DNA of 64,000 nt, from assembly GCA_904420085.1 (NCBI GenBank), contig CAJFUA010000072.1, forward strand, positions 42,153 through 106,152, given 5' to 3'. Numbering within the stretch: position 1 is the first letter of the stretch; each line of letters begins with the position of its first letter. The translations under genes were made by a program, and so were the position numbers. The DNA comes from an uncultured Eubacterium sp. GTDB lineage: Bacteria > Bacillota > Clostridia > Lachnospirales > Lachnospiraceae. Shown here one piece after another: positions 17,657-26,342 of this stretch. The notes under the pieces were generated by a model. The model made no database searches. It was not told where the DNA came from and worked only from the letters and a program-made list of their open reading frames with translations.

Positions 17657-18844
17657 ATGAACCGGACAGAACAGATATATATACAATTGATATCGAACAG
17701 TATAAAGGATGAACATAAACCAATAGACTGGACTGGATTTGATGAAAAACAACTGGTTTTGTTGAGTAAACTTCATAAAAATGTAGGCTTGGTTTATGGA
17801 GCTTTATCGAGACAGAAAAATGCACCACAGAATATCCTGCATTTATTTGAAAAAGGATTTTATACGGAAATGATGAATTATTCCAAAAAATTTACTACGT
17901 TTCAAATGGTTCTGAAGGCACTGAACGAAAGCGGGATAAAACATATTATTGTAAAAGGGATGTCTTATGCCAAATGTTACAGACAAACAGAATTTCGAAC
18001 CATGTCAGATATGGATTTGATTGTTTCTCCGGAAAAAATACAAAAAGCACATGATATACTGAATGAGCTGGGTGGAAAATTAGATTATGAGGGCAGCAAT
18101 GAAAAAGTCCGCTGTTACCGGATAAATAACACAGCTGTTGAAATTCATACAAGTATCGGATATGCCCAATATTTTAACAGGCATTATGATTATGAAAAAT
18201 ATTTCCAAAAAGCAATTCAGGAAAGTATCTGCACAAATGCGTATACTTATGAGTTTTCACCTTATTATAAAATCGTCTATGCAGTATTCCATATGGCAAA
18301 GCATCTGTATGAGAGCGGGTGTGGCGTACGCATGCTGACTGATTTTGCAGTGTTGCTTGATTATTATCGGGCAGAATTGAATATGAAAAGATTACATATA
18401 GATTTGAATAAGATGGGGCTGTTCAGATTTGTCTCCGGACTGTCAGCTATTTGCAGAAAGTGGTTTCAGATTGAGATAGAGGATTGGGGAGAAACGTTCG
18501 AACAGTTGGAACAGGTGGAAAACTATATTTTGTCAGGAGATGTTTTCGGCCATCGAAATACATTGAAAGATATGAGCCAGATTAAAAAACAGAAAGGAAA
18601 CAATTCTGTACTAAAAGCATGGAAATGGGCATTTCCTTCCTATCGCCATATGAAAGAACACAGTAATTGGTTTAAGGATAAACCGGCCATTCTCTTACCG
18701 GCTGCATATGCGGAACGTTTTCTAAGAAATGCAAAAGAGCGTGGCGGGATGGTTCACTGGATAAAGAATCTGAAACAGGGCAGACAAGAAAAGGAAGTGC
18801 AGAATATTATAATCAGTATAATGGGATTGACCAATGAACAATGA
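17657..18844 (+). CDS. Nucleotidyltransferase family protein (NTP_transf_5-like)
   Basis: A 395-residue protein resembling the uncharacterised nucleotidyltransferases of the PF14907 type. Supporting motifs are IIVKGMSYAKCYR (about residues 95-107), then FRTMSDMDLIV (about 112-122) with the two acidic residues expected to bind metal, and a third acidic site in AVEIHTSIG (about 158-166). The frame is open 30 bp further upstream, but ATG 17657 has TAGGAGA in front. Similar enzymes (PadeN-type) occur beside HPr-kinase-like genes in some lasso peptide clusters. It overlaps the next gene by 11 bp, so the set is one operon. Substrate unknown. Confidence 0.8.
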   Translation: MNRTEQIYIQLISNSIKDEHKPIDWTGFDEKQLVLLSKLHKNVGLVYGALSRQKNAPQNILHLFEKGFYTEMMNYSKKFTTFQMVLKALNESGIKHIIVKGMSYAKCYRQTEFRTMSDMDLIVSPEKIQKAHDILNELGGKLDYEGSNEKVRCYRINNTAVEIHTSIGYAQYFNRHYDYEKYFQKAIQESICTNAYTYEFSPYYKIVYAVFHMAKHLYESGCGVRMLTDFAVLLDYYRAELNMKRLHIDLNKMGLFRFVSGLSAICRKWFQIEIEDWGETFEQLEQVENYILSGDVFGHRNTLKDMSQIKKQKGNNSVLKAWKWAFPSYRHMKEHSNWFKDKPAILLPAAYAERFLRNAKERGGMVHWIKNLKQGRQEKEVQNIIISIMGLTNEQ

Positions 18845-19583
18845 TAAAAAGCTTACAATTGTAAAGGAAAGATACGATATTGCAGGGCTTAAAATTCTTA
18901 TGACAACTTATCATAAAACAACAATGGAAAGAGCACTGCCATATCGAGCAAAAAAAGAATGGAAAGAAGAAGAGGCAGATGGTGTAATCGATTTTGGGCA
19001 GGCGTTTTATGAGGATATTTATCAGAATCATATGCCCTATTCCAATTATACAACCATAGAATATATGTATACCGGAAGTCTTTTCCACAGGTTTTTGTTG
19101 AAGTATAATGGATGTATGTTACATTCTTCTGCTGTGGTGGTGGATGGCTATGCCTATCTGTTTTCCGCAAACAGTGGCACGGGAAAATCTACGCATACCC
19201 GGTTGTGGATGGAACATTTTGGCGACAGGGCGTTTATTATCAATGATGATAAACCGTCGTTAAGACTGGAAGAAGGAGAATGGTATGTGTACGGTACTCC
19301 ATGGAGCGGGAAACATAATATCAATGTAAATACCAGAGCAAAACTGGGAGCCATTGTTTTTCTTGAGAGAGCAGAGACAAACAGCATAAAGCCTTTGGAT
19401 GTACAAATGGCGATTCCCCTGTTTTTTAACCAGACCGTCCGCTTATTGAAAACGGCTGAAAAAATGGATATGGTACTGGAGAAAATGGAGCAGATATTGA
19501 CGCAAAATCCGATATATAAAATGGGGTGCACGATTAGTGATGAAGCAGTAACAATGGCGTATGACACAATAAGGAGAGTATAG
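18834..19583 (+). CDS. HPr-kinase/PEPCK-like P-loop protein
   Basis: A 249-residue protein with the P-loop of the HprK/PEP carboxykinase superfamily, SANSGTGKSTHTRLW (about residues 112-126), a second acidic motif FIINDDKPSLR (about 137-147) and the segment GTPWSGKHNIN (about 156-166). Proteins of this type phosphorylate serine in HPr or, in lasso peptide clusters of the paeninodin type (PadeK), the C-terminus of the precursor peptide. It starts inside the preceding gene and ends immediately before the PqqD-like gene. HPr itself is an unlikely partner, since the two-domain HprK structure is missing. The substrate is unknown. Confidence 0.82.
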   Translation: MNNDKKLTIVKERYDIAGLKILMTTYHKTTMERALPYRAKKEWKEEEADGVIDFGQAFYEDIYQNHMPYSNYTTIEYMYTGSLFHRFLLKYNGCMLHSSAVVVDGYAYLFSANSGTGKSTHTRLWMEHFGDRAFIINDDKPSLRLEEGEWYVYGTPWSGKHNINVNTRAKLGAIVFLERAETNSIKPLDVQMAIPLFFNQTVRLLKTAEKMDMVLEKMEQILTQNPIYKMGCTISDEAVTMAYDTIRRV

Positions 19584-19847
19584 ATGAAAATTAAAGAAGG
19601 TTTTATATTAAGAAATGTAGCGGGCAGTTATGTGGTTGTTCCTATCGGTGAGGCAACCTTGGATTTTAATGGGATGATGAGTCTGAATGAGACAGGAGCA
19701 TTTTTATTTGGAAAGTTAATTGAAGGTACAGACAAGGAACAACTGATAGAAGATTTAATGTCGGAGTACGCTGTGGATAAAGAGTTGGCTGCAAAGGATG
19801 TAGAGGACTTTATCCAAAAGGTTGAAAGAGAGGATTTGTTTGAATAA
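19584..19847 (+). CDS. PqqD-like RiPP recognition element protein
   Basis: An 87-residue protein with the PqqD/RRE fold. The short N-terminal strands (LRNVAGSYVVVPIG) are followed by the typical middle LDFNGMMSLNETGAFLFGKL and the helical end with repeated acidic residues (SEYAVDKELAAKDVEDFIQK). Such proteins bind leader peptides and hand them to modifying enzymes. It starts one base after the kinase-like gene and overlaps the peptidase start. No radical SAM, asparagine-synthetase-like or transglutaminase-like gene is next to it, which is the odd point about this cluster. Confidence 0.9.
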   Translation: MKIKEGFILRNVAGSYVVVPIGEATLDFNGMMSLNETGAFLFGKLIEGTDKEQLIEDLMSEYAVDKELAAKDVEDFIQKVEREDLFE

Positions 19848-20316
19848 GTTAGTTTCTATTGAAGAAATTGTTCCTATTATGAAAGAACAGATGGCGGAAG
19901 GCGGGAAGGTGAGTTTTACCCCAAAAGGAAACAGTATGCTTCCTCTCTTTCGCAGTGACAGGGATGTGGTAACCTTGTCACCCCCCCGGTTCCCGTTAAA
20001 AAAATACAGCATTGTCTTTTATCAGAGAAAAAACGGACAGTATGTACTCCACAGGCTGGTCGGGAAAAAAGAATCCGGTTATATTATGCGGGGAGATAAC
20101 CAATATCAAAATGAGTATGGCATTATGGAAGAACAGATTATTGCGGTAGTCTCAGAATTTGTAAGAAATGGGAAAAGTCATTATATAACGGATAAGGGAT
20201 ACCGGTGGTATTGCATTTTTTGGAGCAGGACAATGTATCTGCGAAAGATGTATAAAATCCTGCGGCATATGGCAGGCAGAATGAAGCGAAAAATATCGGG
20301 ATATAAAAGCAGATAG
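19840..20316 (+). CDS. S24/S26-type (signal-peptidase-like) peptidase
   Basis: A 158-residue protein with the signal peptidase fold. The nucleophile serine is in PKGNSMLPLF (about residues 27-36), and VLHRLVGKK (about 70-78) places a His where bacterial enzymes have Lys, as in ER-type or SipW-like peptidases. IMRGDNQ (about 84-90) is the conserved GDN segment. It lacks the N-terminal membrane anchor of true signal peptidases, so it may act in the cytosol or with the exporter. A TTG at 19840 with GAGAGGA in front is my choice; TTG 19822 is an alternative. It may cut a leader peptide recognised by the PqqD-like protein (inference). Confidence 0.8.
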   Translation: MNKLVSIEEIVPIMKEQMAEGGKVSFTPKGNSMLPLFRSDRDVVTLSPPRFPLKKYSIVFYQRKNGQYVLHRLVGKKESGYIMRGDNQYQNEYGIMEEQIIAVVSEFVRNGKSHYITDKGYRWYCIFWSRTMYLRKMYKILRHMAGRMKRKISGYKSR

Positions 20317-20354
20317 AGAAAGATGAAATACAAATAAGGAAGAAAGAATGAAAC

Positions 20355-22073
20355 ATGAAAAATTCAGCGGGTTTAAGATGGATTATTAAAAACAGCAAAA
20401 AAGAAATTCCCCATATTATTATTTTGAGTATTTCGAATATTGTACTGGCTCTGGTAAGCACCGGGCTTGCGTTGGTGAGTAAGTATGCCATTGATGCGGC
20501 ACAGAAGGCGGCAGGAGCAGCCAGTCGCCAGGAGTTTGTGCATTACCGTAATCTGATTATTATGTTTGGCATGGTAATACTGCTTATTATCATTGGCAGA
20601 TTACTGCTTAGAATTTATGCACAGAGTCTTACCATAAAGGTACAGGCACGTCTGGAAATGGCCATGCGTACCGGACTTTTTCAGAAAATTCTGGCAAAAA
20701 AATATGAAGAAATTAATGTCTTTCACAGTGGAGAATTAATGAATCGGATGACCAGCGATATCAAAATTGTGACCGAGGGAATTACAGGAATCGTTCCAAA
20801 TCTTCTGTATTTTATTGCACAGTTTGTGGGAGCTTTTGTAGTACTGATGATTTTTGACTGGAAATTTACCATGGTATTTATTATCGGGGGGGTACTGATA
20901 TCTTCTGTGACATTACTGTTTCGGAGCAAATTGAAAAGCCTGCATAAAGAAGTACAGGAGACCGACGGAAAGGTCCGTTCGTTCTTTCAGGAAGCCATTG
21001 AAAGTATACTGGTGGTAAAGACCTTCGGAATTGAAAAAAAGTTTCAGGAAAAAGGCGACCGGCTCCAACAGGTGAATTACAATGCAAAAATGAAACGCAG
21101 ACGCATCAGCATCTGTGCAAATGCAGGATTTTCTTTTGTCTTTAACGGAGGATATCTGCTGGCGCTTGTGTGGTGTGCTTTAAAAGTCTGCACAAATGCC
21201 ATGACCTACGGAACTTTAACAGCGGTATTGCAGTTGATTTCCCAGATACAGACTCCCTTTGTGAATATTACAAAAGTCGTGCCTCAGTACTATGCCGTTT
21301 TAGCTTCAGCAGAGCGGATTATGGAGATAGAAGAAGTAAAAGAAGAAGAGAAAACCGGGAATCTGATATCCGCCGGACAGTTTTATCAGGATTTTTCTCA
21401 TGGAGCGTTTGAAAATATTTCTTTTAATTATGGCAGGGAAAGTGTTCTGGAGGAAGGAAATGTTTCCTTTGATAAAGGAGATTTTGTTGCAATCCGGGGA
21501 ATTTCCGGTATTGGAAAAAGTACCCTTATGAAAATGCTCTTAGGTGTGTTCAACCCCCAAAAAGGTTCTATCCGGCTGTACAGAAAAGATGGCACATATG
21601 TGGAGGCAGGCGCTGATACAAGGGGATTATTTTCTTATGTTCCTCAGGGAAATTATCTTTTCAGCGGCACGTTAAGAGAAAACATCCTGTTGATCTGCCC
21701 TGATGCAACAGAGGAAGAAATCAATAAAGCTTTGGAGATCAGTGACATGAAAGACTTTGTCCGGACTCTGCCGGAAGGACTTGATACGGTAATTGGCGAA
21801 AAAGGTCTGGGTATTTCAGAAGGACAGGCACAAAGACTCGCCATTGCCAGAGCAGTGTTGAGCAAGGCACCCATACTTTTGCTGGATGAAGCCACGTCGG
21901 CATTAGATGCAGATACGGAGCGGCATGTATTAGAGAGGATTAAAAGCATGAAACAGAAAACCTGTATTATTATCACTCATAAGGAAGCAGCATTAAAAGT
22001 GTGTGATAAAGAGTTTGTGATTGAAAATAAAAAACTTTACAGCAGACAGTCAAAACAAACACAAAATAATTAA
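20355..22073 (+). CDS. ABC transporter, fused permease/ATPase
   Basis: A 572-residue half-transporter of the type I exporter class. The membrane domain (about 1-310) has six helices. The ATPase domain (about 345-565) has Walker A GISGIGKST (about 381-389), the signature as LGISEGQAQRL (the usual LSGGQ is changed to ISEGQ), Walker B ILLLDEATSALD (about 508-519) and the H-loop IIITHKE. There is no N-terminal C39 peptidase domain, so leader removal would need the separate peptidase encoded upstream. It ends the operon and is followed by a strong bidirectional terminator. Substrate unknown; a modified peptide or polysaccharide precursor are the main options. Confidence 0.9.
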   Translation: MKNSAGLRWIIKNSKKEIPHIIILSISNIVLALVSTGLALVSKYAIDAAQKAAGAASRQEFVHYRNLIIMFGMVILLIIIGRLLLRIYAQSLTIKVQARLEMAMRTGLFQKILAKKYEEINVFHSGELMNRMTSDIKIVTEGITGIVPNLLYFIAQFVGAFVVLMIFDWKFTMVFIIGGVLISSVTLLFRSKLKSLHKEVQETDGKVRSFFQEAIESILVVKTFGIEKKFQEKGDRLQQVNYNAKMKRRRISICANAGFSFVFNGGYLLALVWCALKVCTNAMTYGTLTAVLQLISQIQTPFVNITKVVPQYYAVLASAERIMEIEEVKEEEKTGNLISAGQFYQDFSHGAFENISFNYGRESVLEEGNVSFDKGDFVAIRGISGIGKSTLMKMLLGVFNPQKGSIRLYRKDGTYVEAGADTRGLFSYVPQGNYLFSGTLRENILLICPDATEEEINKALEISDMKDFVRTLPEGLDTVIGEKGLGISEGQAQRLAIARAVLSKAPILLLDEATSALDADTERHVLERIKSMKQKTCIIITHKEAALKVCDKEFVIENKKLYSRQSKQTQNN

Positions 22074-22121
22074 TACAATTCCAGAGGGAGAGTTTTTTCG
22101 ATTTCTTTTTATATTCCTATA

Positions 22122-22156
22122 AAAATCGTGGGAGATAAACCATCTCCCACGATTTT
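22122..22156. terminator. Bidirectional terminator after the ABC transporter
   Basis: Arms 22122-22136 and 22142-22156 form a perfect 15-bp stem with a 5-nt loop and A/T-rich ends on both sides. It serves the transporter operon and the converging small reverse-strand gene. Confidence 0.85.
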
Positions 22157-22170
22157 CACTTAACCGGTTG

Positions 22171-22356
22171 TCACTTTACTTTGCCGGGGTGGATTTTTCG
22201 AAGTTCCTCCCACAGTGCGTCGTGAAAAAGCATAGCAAGTTCTTCCCAGTGCTTATGTTGCTGCCGCTCATAATTAAGCTGTTGCTTTAGTTTCTCAATT
22301 TCAATCAGCAGCTGTTCCGTTTCTCTTATTAAAAGCGTATCCTCGGTAATTTTCAT
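22171..22356 (-). CDS. Small coiled-coil protein, unknown function
   Basis: A 61-residue highly charged protein with a predicted helix/coiled coil through LLIEIEKLKQQLNYERQQ. I do not recognise the family. ATG 22354-22356 has GGGGGAAGGTGAG in front, which is a strong site, so the gene is probably real despite its size; a GTG nine bases upstream is an alternative start. It has its own shared terminator. It is on the opposite strand to the transporter operon and has no signal peptide or double-glycine site, so I do not think it is that operon's precursor peptide. Confidence 0.6.
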   Translation of the reverse strand: MKITEDTLLIRETEQLLIEIEKLKQQLNYERQQHKHWEELAMLFHDALWEELRKIHPGKVK

Positions 22357-22597
22357 ACTTCTCACCTTCCCCCAAAAGTTATATGTAATTACCCACGAAA
22401 GAGATTATAGCATTCAAAACAGCATTTGTGTAAAGTTTTCATCGACTTTTAACGACAAGATAATGGCGAAAAAAAAGGAAAAATGAGGAAAACATATGAA
22501 GATAAAAGAAACAGCATCCATTTTATCTAAATTTTCTTGAATAGTTCCGAATATAAACACAAATCAATATGAACGCAGATTAATAAAAAACAAATGA

Positions 22598-22626
22598 TTG
22601 TAAATATTTCCCTGCTATTATATAAT
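22598..22626 (+). promoter_or_regulatory. Sigma-A promoter of glmM
   Basis: TTGTAA (22598-22603) and TATAAT (22621-22626) are spaced 17 bp. The rest of the 319-bp gap 22357-22675 holds the ribosome binding site of the small reverse-strand gene and AT-rich sequence with nothing else recognisable. Confidence 0.85.
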
Positions 22627-22637
22627 AATTGCGTTAG

Positions 22638-22657
22638 GAGAAAGTTAAAACTTTCTC
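22638..22657 (+). promoter_or_regulatory. Short hairpin in the glmM leader
   Basis: GAGAAAGTT and AACTTTCTC form a near-perfect palindrome directly after the promoter and just before TAGGAGGA. It may mark an operator or stabilise the 5' end; no known riboswitch is apparent. Confidence 0.4.
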
Positions 22658-22675
22658 GTTTAGGAGGAATGATTC

Positions 22676-24019
22676 ATGGGAAAATATTTTGGAACAGACG
22701 GATTCAGAGGCGAGGCAAATGTCAATCTGACAGCAATGCACGCTTTTAAAGTAGGTAGATTTTTAGGGTGGTATTACGGCAGATATCACAAATGTTCCGT
22801 AGCCATCGGAAAAGATACAAGAAGAAGCAGTTATATGTTTGAGGATGCATTGTCAGCAGGACTTACATCCACAGGAGCAGATGTGTATCTTCTTCACGTT
22901 ACGACAACGCCAAGTGTTTCATATGTTGTCAAAACAGAAGATTTTGATTGTGGAATTATGATTTCAGCAAGCCACAATCCTTTTTATGATAATGGTCTGA
23001 AACTGATAAACGGCCAGGGCGAAAAAATGGAACAGGAAGTGATTGATAAGGTCGAAGAATATCTGGACAGTGACTTTGATTCCATTCCGTATGTGACAGG
23101 GGAAAAGATTGGAAGAACCATTGATTATTTTGCAGGACGAAACAGATACATGGGATATCTGATGTCACTGGCGAAAAACTCTTTCCGAAATATAAAAGTA
23201 GGACTGGATTGTTCCAACGGAAGTGCATGGTCTATCGCTAAAAGTGTATTTGATGCATTGGGAGCCGAGACTTATGTAATTAATAATCAGCCCAACGGCA
23301 CGAATATTAATATGGACTGTGGTTCCACACATATCGAAGTACTTCAGAAATATGTGAAAGAAAATCATCTGGATATCGGTTTCGCCTATGACGGAGATGC
23401 GGACCGTTGTCTGTGCGTAGATGAAAATGGAAATGTTGTGGACGGAGACCTGATTCTCTATGTGTGCGGCGTTTATCTGAAACAGGACGGAGAGTTGGAT
23501 AATAATACGGTAGTTACTACCATTATGTCAAATATTGGATTATACAAGGCATTTGAAACAGTAGGTATCAATTATGAAAAAACAGATGTAGGTGACAAAT
23601 ATGTATATGAGTGCATGAGAAAAAATGATTACCGTTTGGGCGGAGAACAGTCCGGACATATTATTTTCAGCAAATATGCGACCACAGGAGACGGAATTCT
23701 TACATCCATTAAACTGATGGAAGTGATGATCTCATCCAAGAAAAAAATGTCAGAACTGACCAGCCCGGTAACCATATATCCTCAATGTCTGAAAAATATC
23801 AAGGTTATCAGCAAACCGGAAGCAAGGGCAGATGAAGATGTGCAGGCAGAAGTGGCAAAGGTGGCTGAGGCTTTAGGAAATGACGGACGTATTCTTTTGA
23901 GAGAAAGCGGAACAGAACCGGTGATACGGGTTATGGTAGAAGCAAAAACAGATCTACTGGCTGAAAAATATGTAGACCAGGTGATAGAAGTAATAAAAAG
24001 AAAAGGTCATGCAGTTTAA
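22676..24019 (+). CDS. glmM: Phosphoglucosamine mutase
   Basis: A 447-residue enzyme converting glucosamine-6-phosphate to glucosamine-1-phosphate on the way to UDP-GlcNAc for peptidoglycan. The start GKYFGTDGFRGEAN is typical. The phosphoserine is in ISASHNPFYDNG (about residue 100-111), the metal loop is DGDADRC (about 240-246), the sugar-binding loop is GGEQSGHI (about 323-330) and the phosphate loop is RESGTEPVIRV (about 405-415). It heads a run of forward genes (VanZ-like, hisC, mntP) that touch or overlap. Confidence 0.96.
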   Translation: MGKYFGTDGFRGEANVNLTAMHAFKVGRFLGWYYGRYHKCSVAIGKDTRRSSYMFEDALSAGLTSTGADVYLLHVTTTPSVSYVVKTEDFDCGIMISASHNPFYDNGLKLINGQGEKMEQEVIDKVEEYLDSDFDSIPYVTGEKIGRTIDYFAGRNRYMGYLMSLAKNSFRNIKVGLDCSNGSAWSIAKSVFDALGAETYVINNQPNGTNINMDCGSTHIEVLQKYVKENHLDIGFAYDGDADRCLCVDENGNVVDGDLILYVCGVYLKQDGELDNNTVVTTIMSNIGLYKAFETVGINYEKTDVGDKYVYECMRKNDYRLGGEQSGHIIFSKYATTGDGILTSIKLMEVMISSKKKMSELTSPVTIYPQCLKNIKVISKPEARADEDVQAEVAKVAEALGNDGRILLRESGTEPVIRVMVEAKTDLLAEKYVDQVIEVIKRKGHAV

Positions 24020-24520
24020 ATGAATAGAAAATTAATCATGATATGGGCAGTAAGAGTGATTCTTATTGCTCTTATCCTTTGTTGGATGATAATAATTTTT
24101 AATTTTTCCGCAGCAGACGGAGCAGAATCCAGTTCTTTGAGTGATAAAATTACGATAAAAGTAATCCGGTTAATGGAGTCAGATTATGCAAAAATGTCTG
24201 AGAAATCAAGAGAGCAGTTTTTCCAAACAGTCAGTTTTGTTGTAAGAAAAACAGGACATTTTGGTGAGTATGGCATTCTAGGGGCACTATGGATATTGTT
24301 GTTACTGTCTTTTGAAAAAATTAGAAATATAAAAAAGCGTATCATATGGTTGACCGCCATGGGAATTTGTCTGGTTTATGCAGTTTCTGATGAGATACAT
24401 CAGGGATTTGTGGACGGAAGAACCCCAAAGGTGCTGGATGTAGGGATAGATACTTTGGGCGGATTGGCAGGAGCAGGTTTTATATTAATCATATGGTTGA
24501 TTGTTAGGAGGAAAAAATGA
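24020..24520 (+). CDS. VanZ-like membrane protein
   Basis: A 166-residue membrane protein with four hydrophobic segments (about 10-30, 85-100, 110-125, 140-160). It has the VanZ family pattern RKTGHFGEYGILG (about 75-87) and SDEIHQGFVDGRTPKVLDVGIDTLGG, here split as DEIHQGF, GRTPK and DVGIDTLGG. VanZ lowers teicoplanin binding in enterococci by an unclear mechanism; most chromosomal homologues are not linked to glycopeptide resistance. It starts right after glmM and overlaps hisC by 4 bp. Confidence 0.88.
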   Translation: MNRKLIMIWAVRVILIALILCWMIIIFNFSAADGAESSSLSDKITIKVIRLMESDYAKMSEKSREQFFQTVSFVVRKTGHFGEYGILGALWILLLLSFEKIRNIKKRIIWLTAMGICLVYAVSDEIHQGFVDGRTPKVLDVGIDTLGGLAGAGFILIIWLIVRRKK

Positions 24521-25602
24521 GCAGTTGGGAACAAAATGTTAGAAAGGTAACGCCGTATACGCCGGGCGAGCAGCCTAGGGGAGAGCAGGTGATTAAATTA
24601 AATACAAATGAATGCCCTTATCCACCTTCACCGATGGTGGCAGAAGCAATCAATCATGGGGATAAGAACAGGCTACGTTTATATCCGGACCCGGAGGCTT
24701 CAGAGTTAGTTTCAGCCATTGCAGACTATTATCACGTAAATCAGAATCAGGTGTTTGTGGGCGTAGGTTCGGATGATGTCATCGGAATGGCATTTTTGAC
24801 GTTTTTTAATTCGGACAAGCCTGTTTTATTCCCGGATATTACATATTCCTTTTATGATGTGTGGGCAGATTTATTTCAAATCGACTATGTGACAAAGCCG
24901 CTAAACCAGAATTTTGAAATTGTGACAGAAGATTATCTGGGAGAAAACGGTGGAATTATTTTCCCAAATCCCAATGCACCTACGGCAGTTGAGTTGGGAT
25001 TGACGCAGATAGAGGAGATTGTAAGAAGCAATCAGGATGTGGTGGTCATTGTGGATGAAGCATACGCTGATTTCGGTGATGTGACGGCATTGGAATTGAT
25101 TGAAAAATATGACAATCTTCTGGTTGTCAGAACTTATTCAAAATCCAGAGCCATGGCAGGTATGCGTATCGGGTATGCTATAGGAAATGAGAAACTGATT
25201 GCCGCAATGAAGGCAGTAAAGTTTTCCTACAATTCGTATACGATGAATATGACCAGCATTGATGCAGGTGTCGCAGCAATCATGGATGACGCATATTTTC
25301 AAAAGATTGTGTCGCAGATTTTAAAAACAAGGGAGCAGGCAAAAGAAAAACTGTCAGAACTGGGATTTACTTTTACAGATTCAAAAACCAACTTTTTATT
25401 TGCAAAACATAATTCCATGAGGGCAGAAGTTATTTTTGAGGAATTAAAAAAACGAAATATTTATGTGAGATATTTCAACAAGCCCCGTATTGATAATTTT
25501 TTGAGAATTACAATCGGAACCGATGATGAAATGGACAAACTGTATAGGGTGCTGAAAGAAATTATAGCAGCAGATACAAAATTAGAGACAGATACAGAAT
25601 AA
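24517..25602 (+). CDS. hisC: Histidinol-phosphate aminotransferase
   Basis: A 361-residue PLP-dependent class I/II aminotransferase. Family features are LNTNECPYPPSP (about residues 24-35), FPNPNAPTAV (about 149-158), VIVDEAYADFG (about 179-189) with the PLP-binding Asp and Tyr, and the Schiff-base lysine in TYSKSRAMAGMRIG (about 208-221). No other his genes are nearby, so the gene may be part of a dispersed pathway or act on another amino acid; the call as HisC rests on overall similarity. The start ATG overlaps the VanZ-like stop. Confidence 0.88.
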   Translation: MSSWEQNVRKVTPYTPGEQPRGEQVIKLNTNECPYPPSPMVAEAINHGDKNRLRLYPDPEASELVSAIADYYHVNQNQVFVGVGSDDVIGMAFLTFFNSDKPVLFPDITYSFYDVWADLFQIDYVTKPLNQNFEIVTEDYLGENGGIIFPNPNAPTAVELGLTQIEEIVRSNQDVVVIVDEAYADFGDVTALELIEKYDNLLVVRTYSKSRAMAGMRIGYAIGNEKLIAAMKAVKFSYNSYTMNMTSIDAGVAAIMDDAYFQKIVSQILKTREQAKEKLSELGFTFTDSKTNFLFAKHNSMRAEVIFEELKKRNIYVRYFNKPRIDNFLRITIGTDDEMDKLYRVLKEIIAADTKLETDTE

Positions 25603-25620
25603 AGATTTAGGAGTTTACAT

Positions 25621-26193
25621 ATGGGATTTATTGATATTGTGCTGATTGGAGTAGGACTTTCCATGGATGCTTTTGCAGTGTCCGTCTGTAAAGGTTTGAA
25701 AATGAAAGTGATTGATATGAGACAGTGCTTTGTGATAGCACTGTTTTTTGGCGTGTTTCAGGCATTCATGCCTTTGGCAGGTTATGCTTTAAGCGTAAGT
25801 TTTGTTACTTATATCAATGCCTACAGCCATTGGATTGCATTTGGACTGCTTGTGATTATCGGGGCGAACATGATTCGGGAGTCCGTAGGAGATGAAGAGG
25901 AGGAAGAATGTGGTAACGCTTCCGTGGGAATCAAGGAACTGATTTTATTAGCCATCGCCACCAGCATTGATGCGTTGGCGGTGGGAGTTACTTTCGGCTC
26001 CATGGGAGAAAAACTTCAGTTACCTATTGGGCTGTCTGCCACGCTTATAGGAGTGATTACCTTTGTCATTTCAATGGCGGGAGTATTTATTGGAAACGGA
26101 TTCGGTGCGAAATTCAAGGCAAAGGCGGAAATTGCAGGGGGAGTTATTTTGATTATGATAGGAATTAAAGTGGTGTTGGAACATTTTATATAA
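25621..26193 (+). CDS. mntP: Manganese efflux pump MntP
   Basis: A 190-residue membrane protein with six helices in two inverted halves. The paired motifs GLSMDAFAVSVCKG (about 12-25) and ATSIDALAVGVTFG (about 111-124) contain the conserved aspartates thought to carry Mn2+. It lowers cytosolic manganese. Many mntP genes carry a yybP-ykoY manganese riboswitch, but the gap to hisC is only 18 bp, so none can lie directly here; expression must come from the upstream operon. Confidence 0.93.
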   Translation: MGFIDIVLIGVGLSMDAFAVSVCKGLKMKVIDMRQCFVIALFFGVFQAFMPLAGYALSVSFVTYINAYSHWIAFGLLVIIGANMIRESVGDEEEEECGNASVGIKELILLAIATSIDALAVGVTFGSMGEKLQLPIGLSATLIGVITFVISMAGVFIGNGFGAKFKAKAEIAGGVILIMIGIKVVLEHFI

Positions 26194-26283
26194 GAAAACG
26201 ATTCACAAAAAAGTAACAAATTATTCAAGAAATCATGGTTAAAATATAATAATCAGGTAGTATATTCATAGATAGTTAATTAG

Positions 26284-26303
26284 TGACAGTATTTTTGCTG
26301 TCA
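26284..26303 (+). promoter_or_regulatory. Hairpin upstream of clpB
   Basis: TGACAG and CTGTCA pair around an 8-nt loop about 40 bp before clpB. It is not a CIRCE element and does not match the CtsR heptad repeat. Its function is unknown. Confidence 0.35.
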
Positions 26304-26342
26304 GTAACATATGTATAGGAAATTACATTGGAGGTGGATTGT

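Noticed and set aside
22171..22356. Precursor peptide for the upstream RRE/exporter cluster
   Set aside because: It is on the other strand, has its own ribosome binding site, is a charged coiled coil throughout and has no leader/core boundary or cleavage site.
25603..25620. Manganese riboswitch upstream of mntP
   Set aside because: The gap from hisC is 18 bp, so there is no room for the aptamer.
26194..26342. CIRCE or CtsR operator in front of clpB
   Set aside because: Neither the TTAGCACTC palindrome nor the GGTCAAA heptad repeat is present; only a short TGACAG/CTGTCA hairpin was seen.
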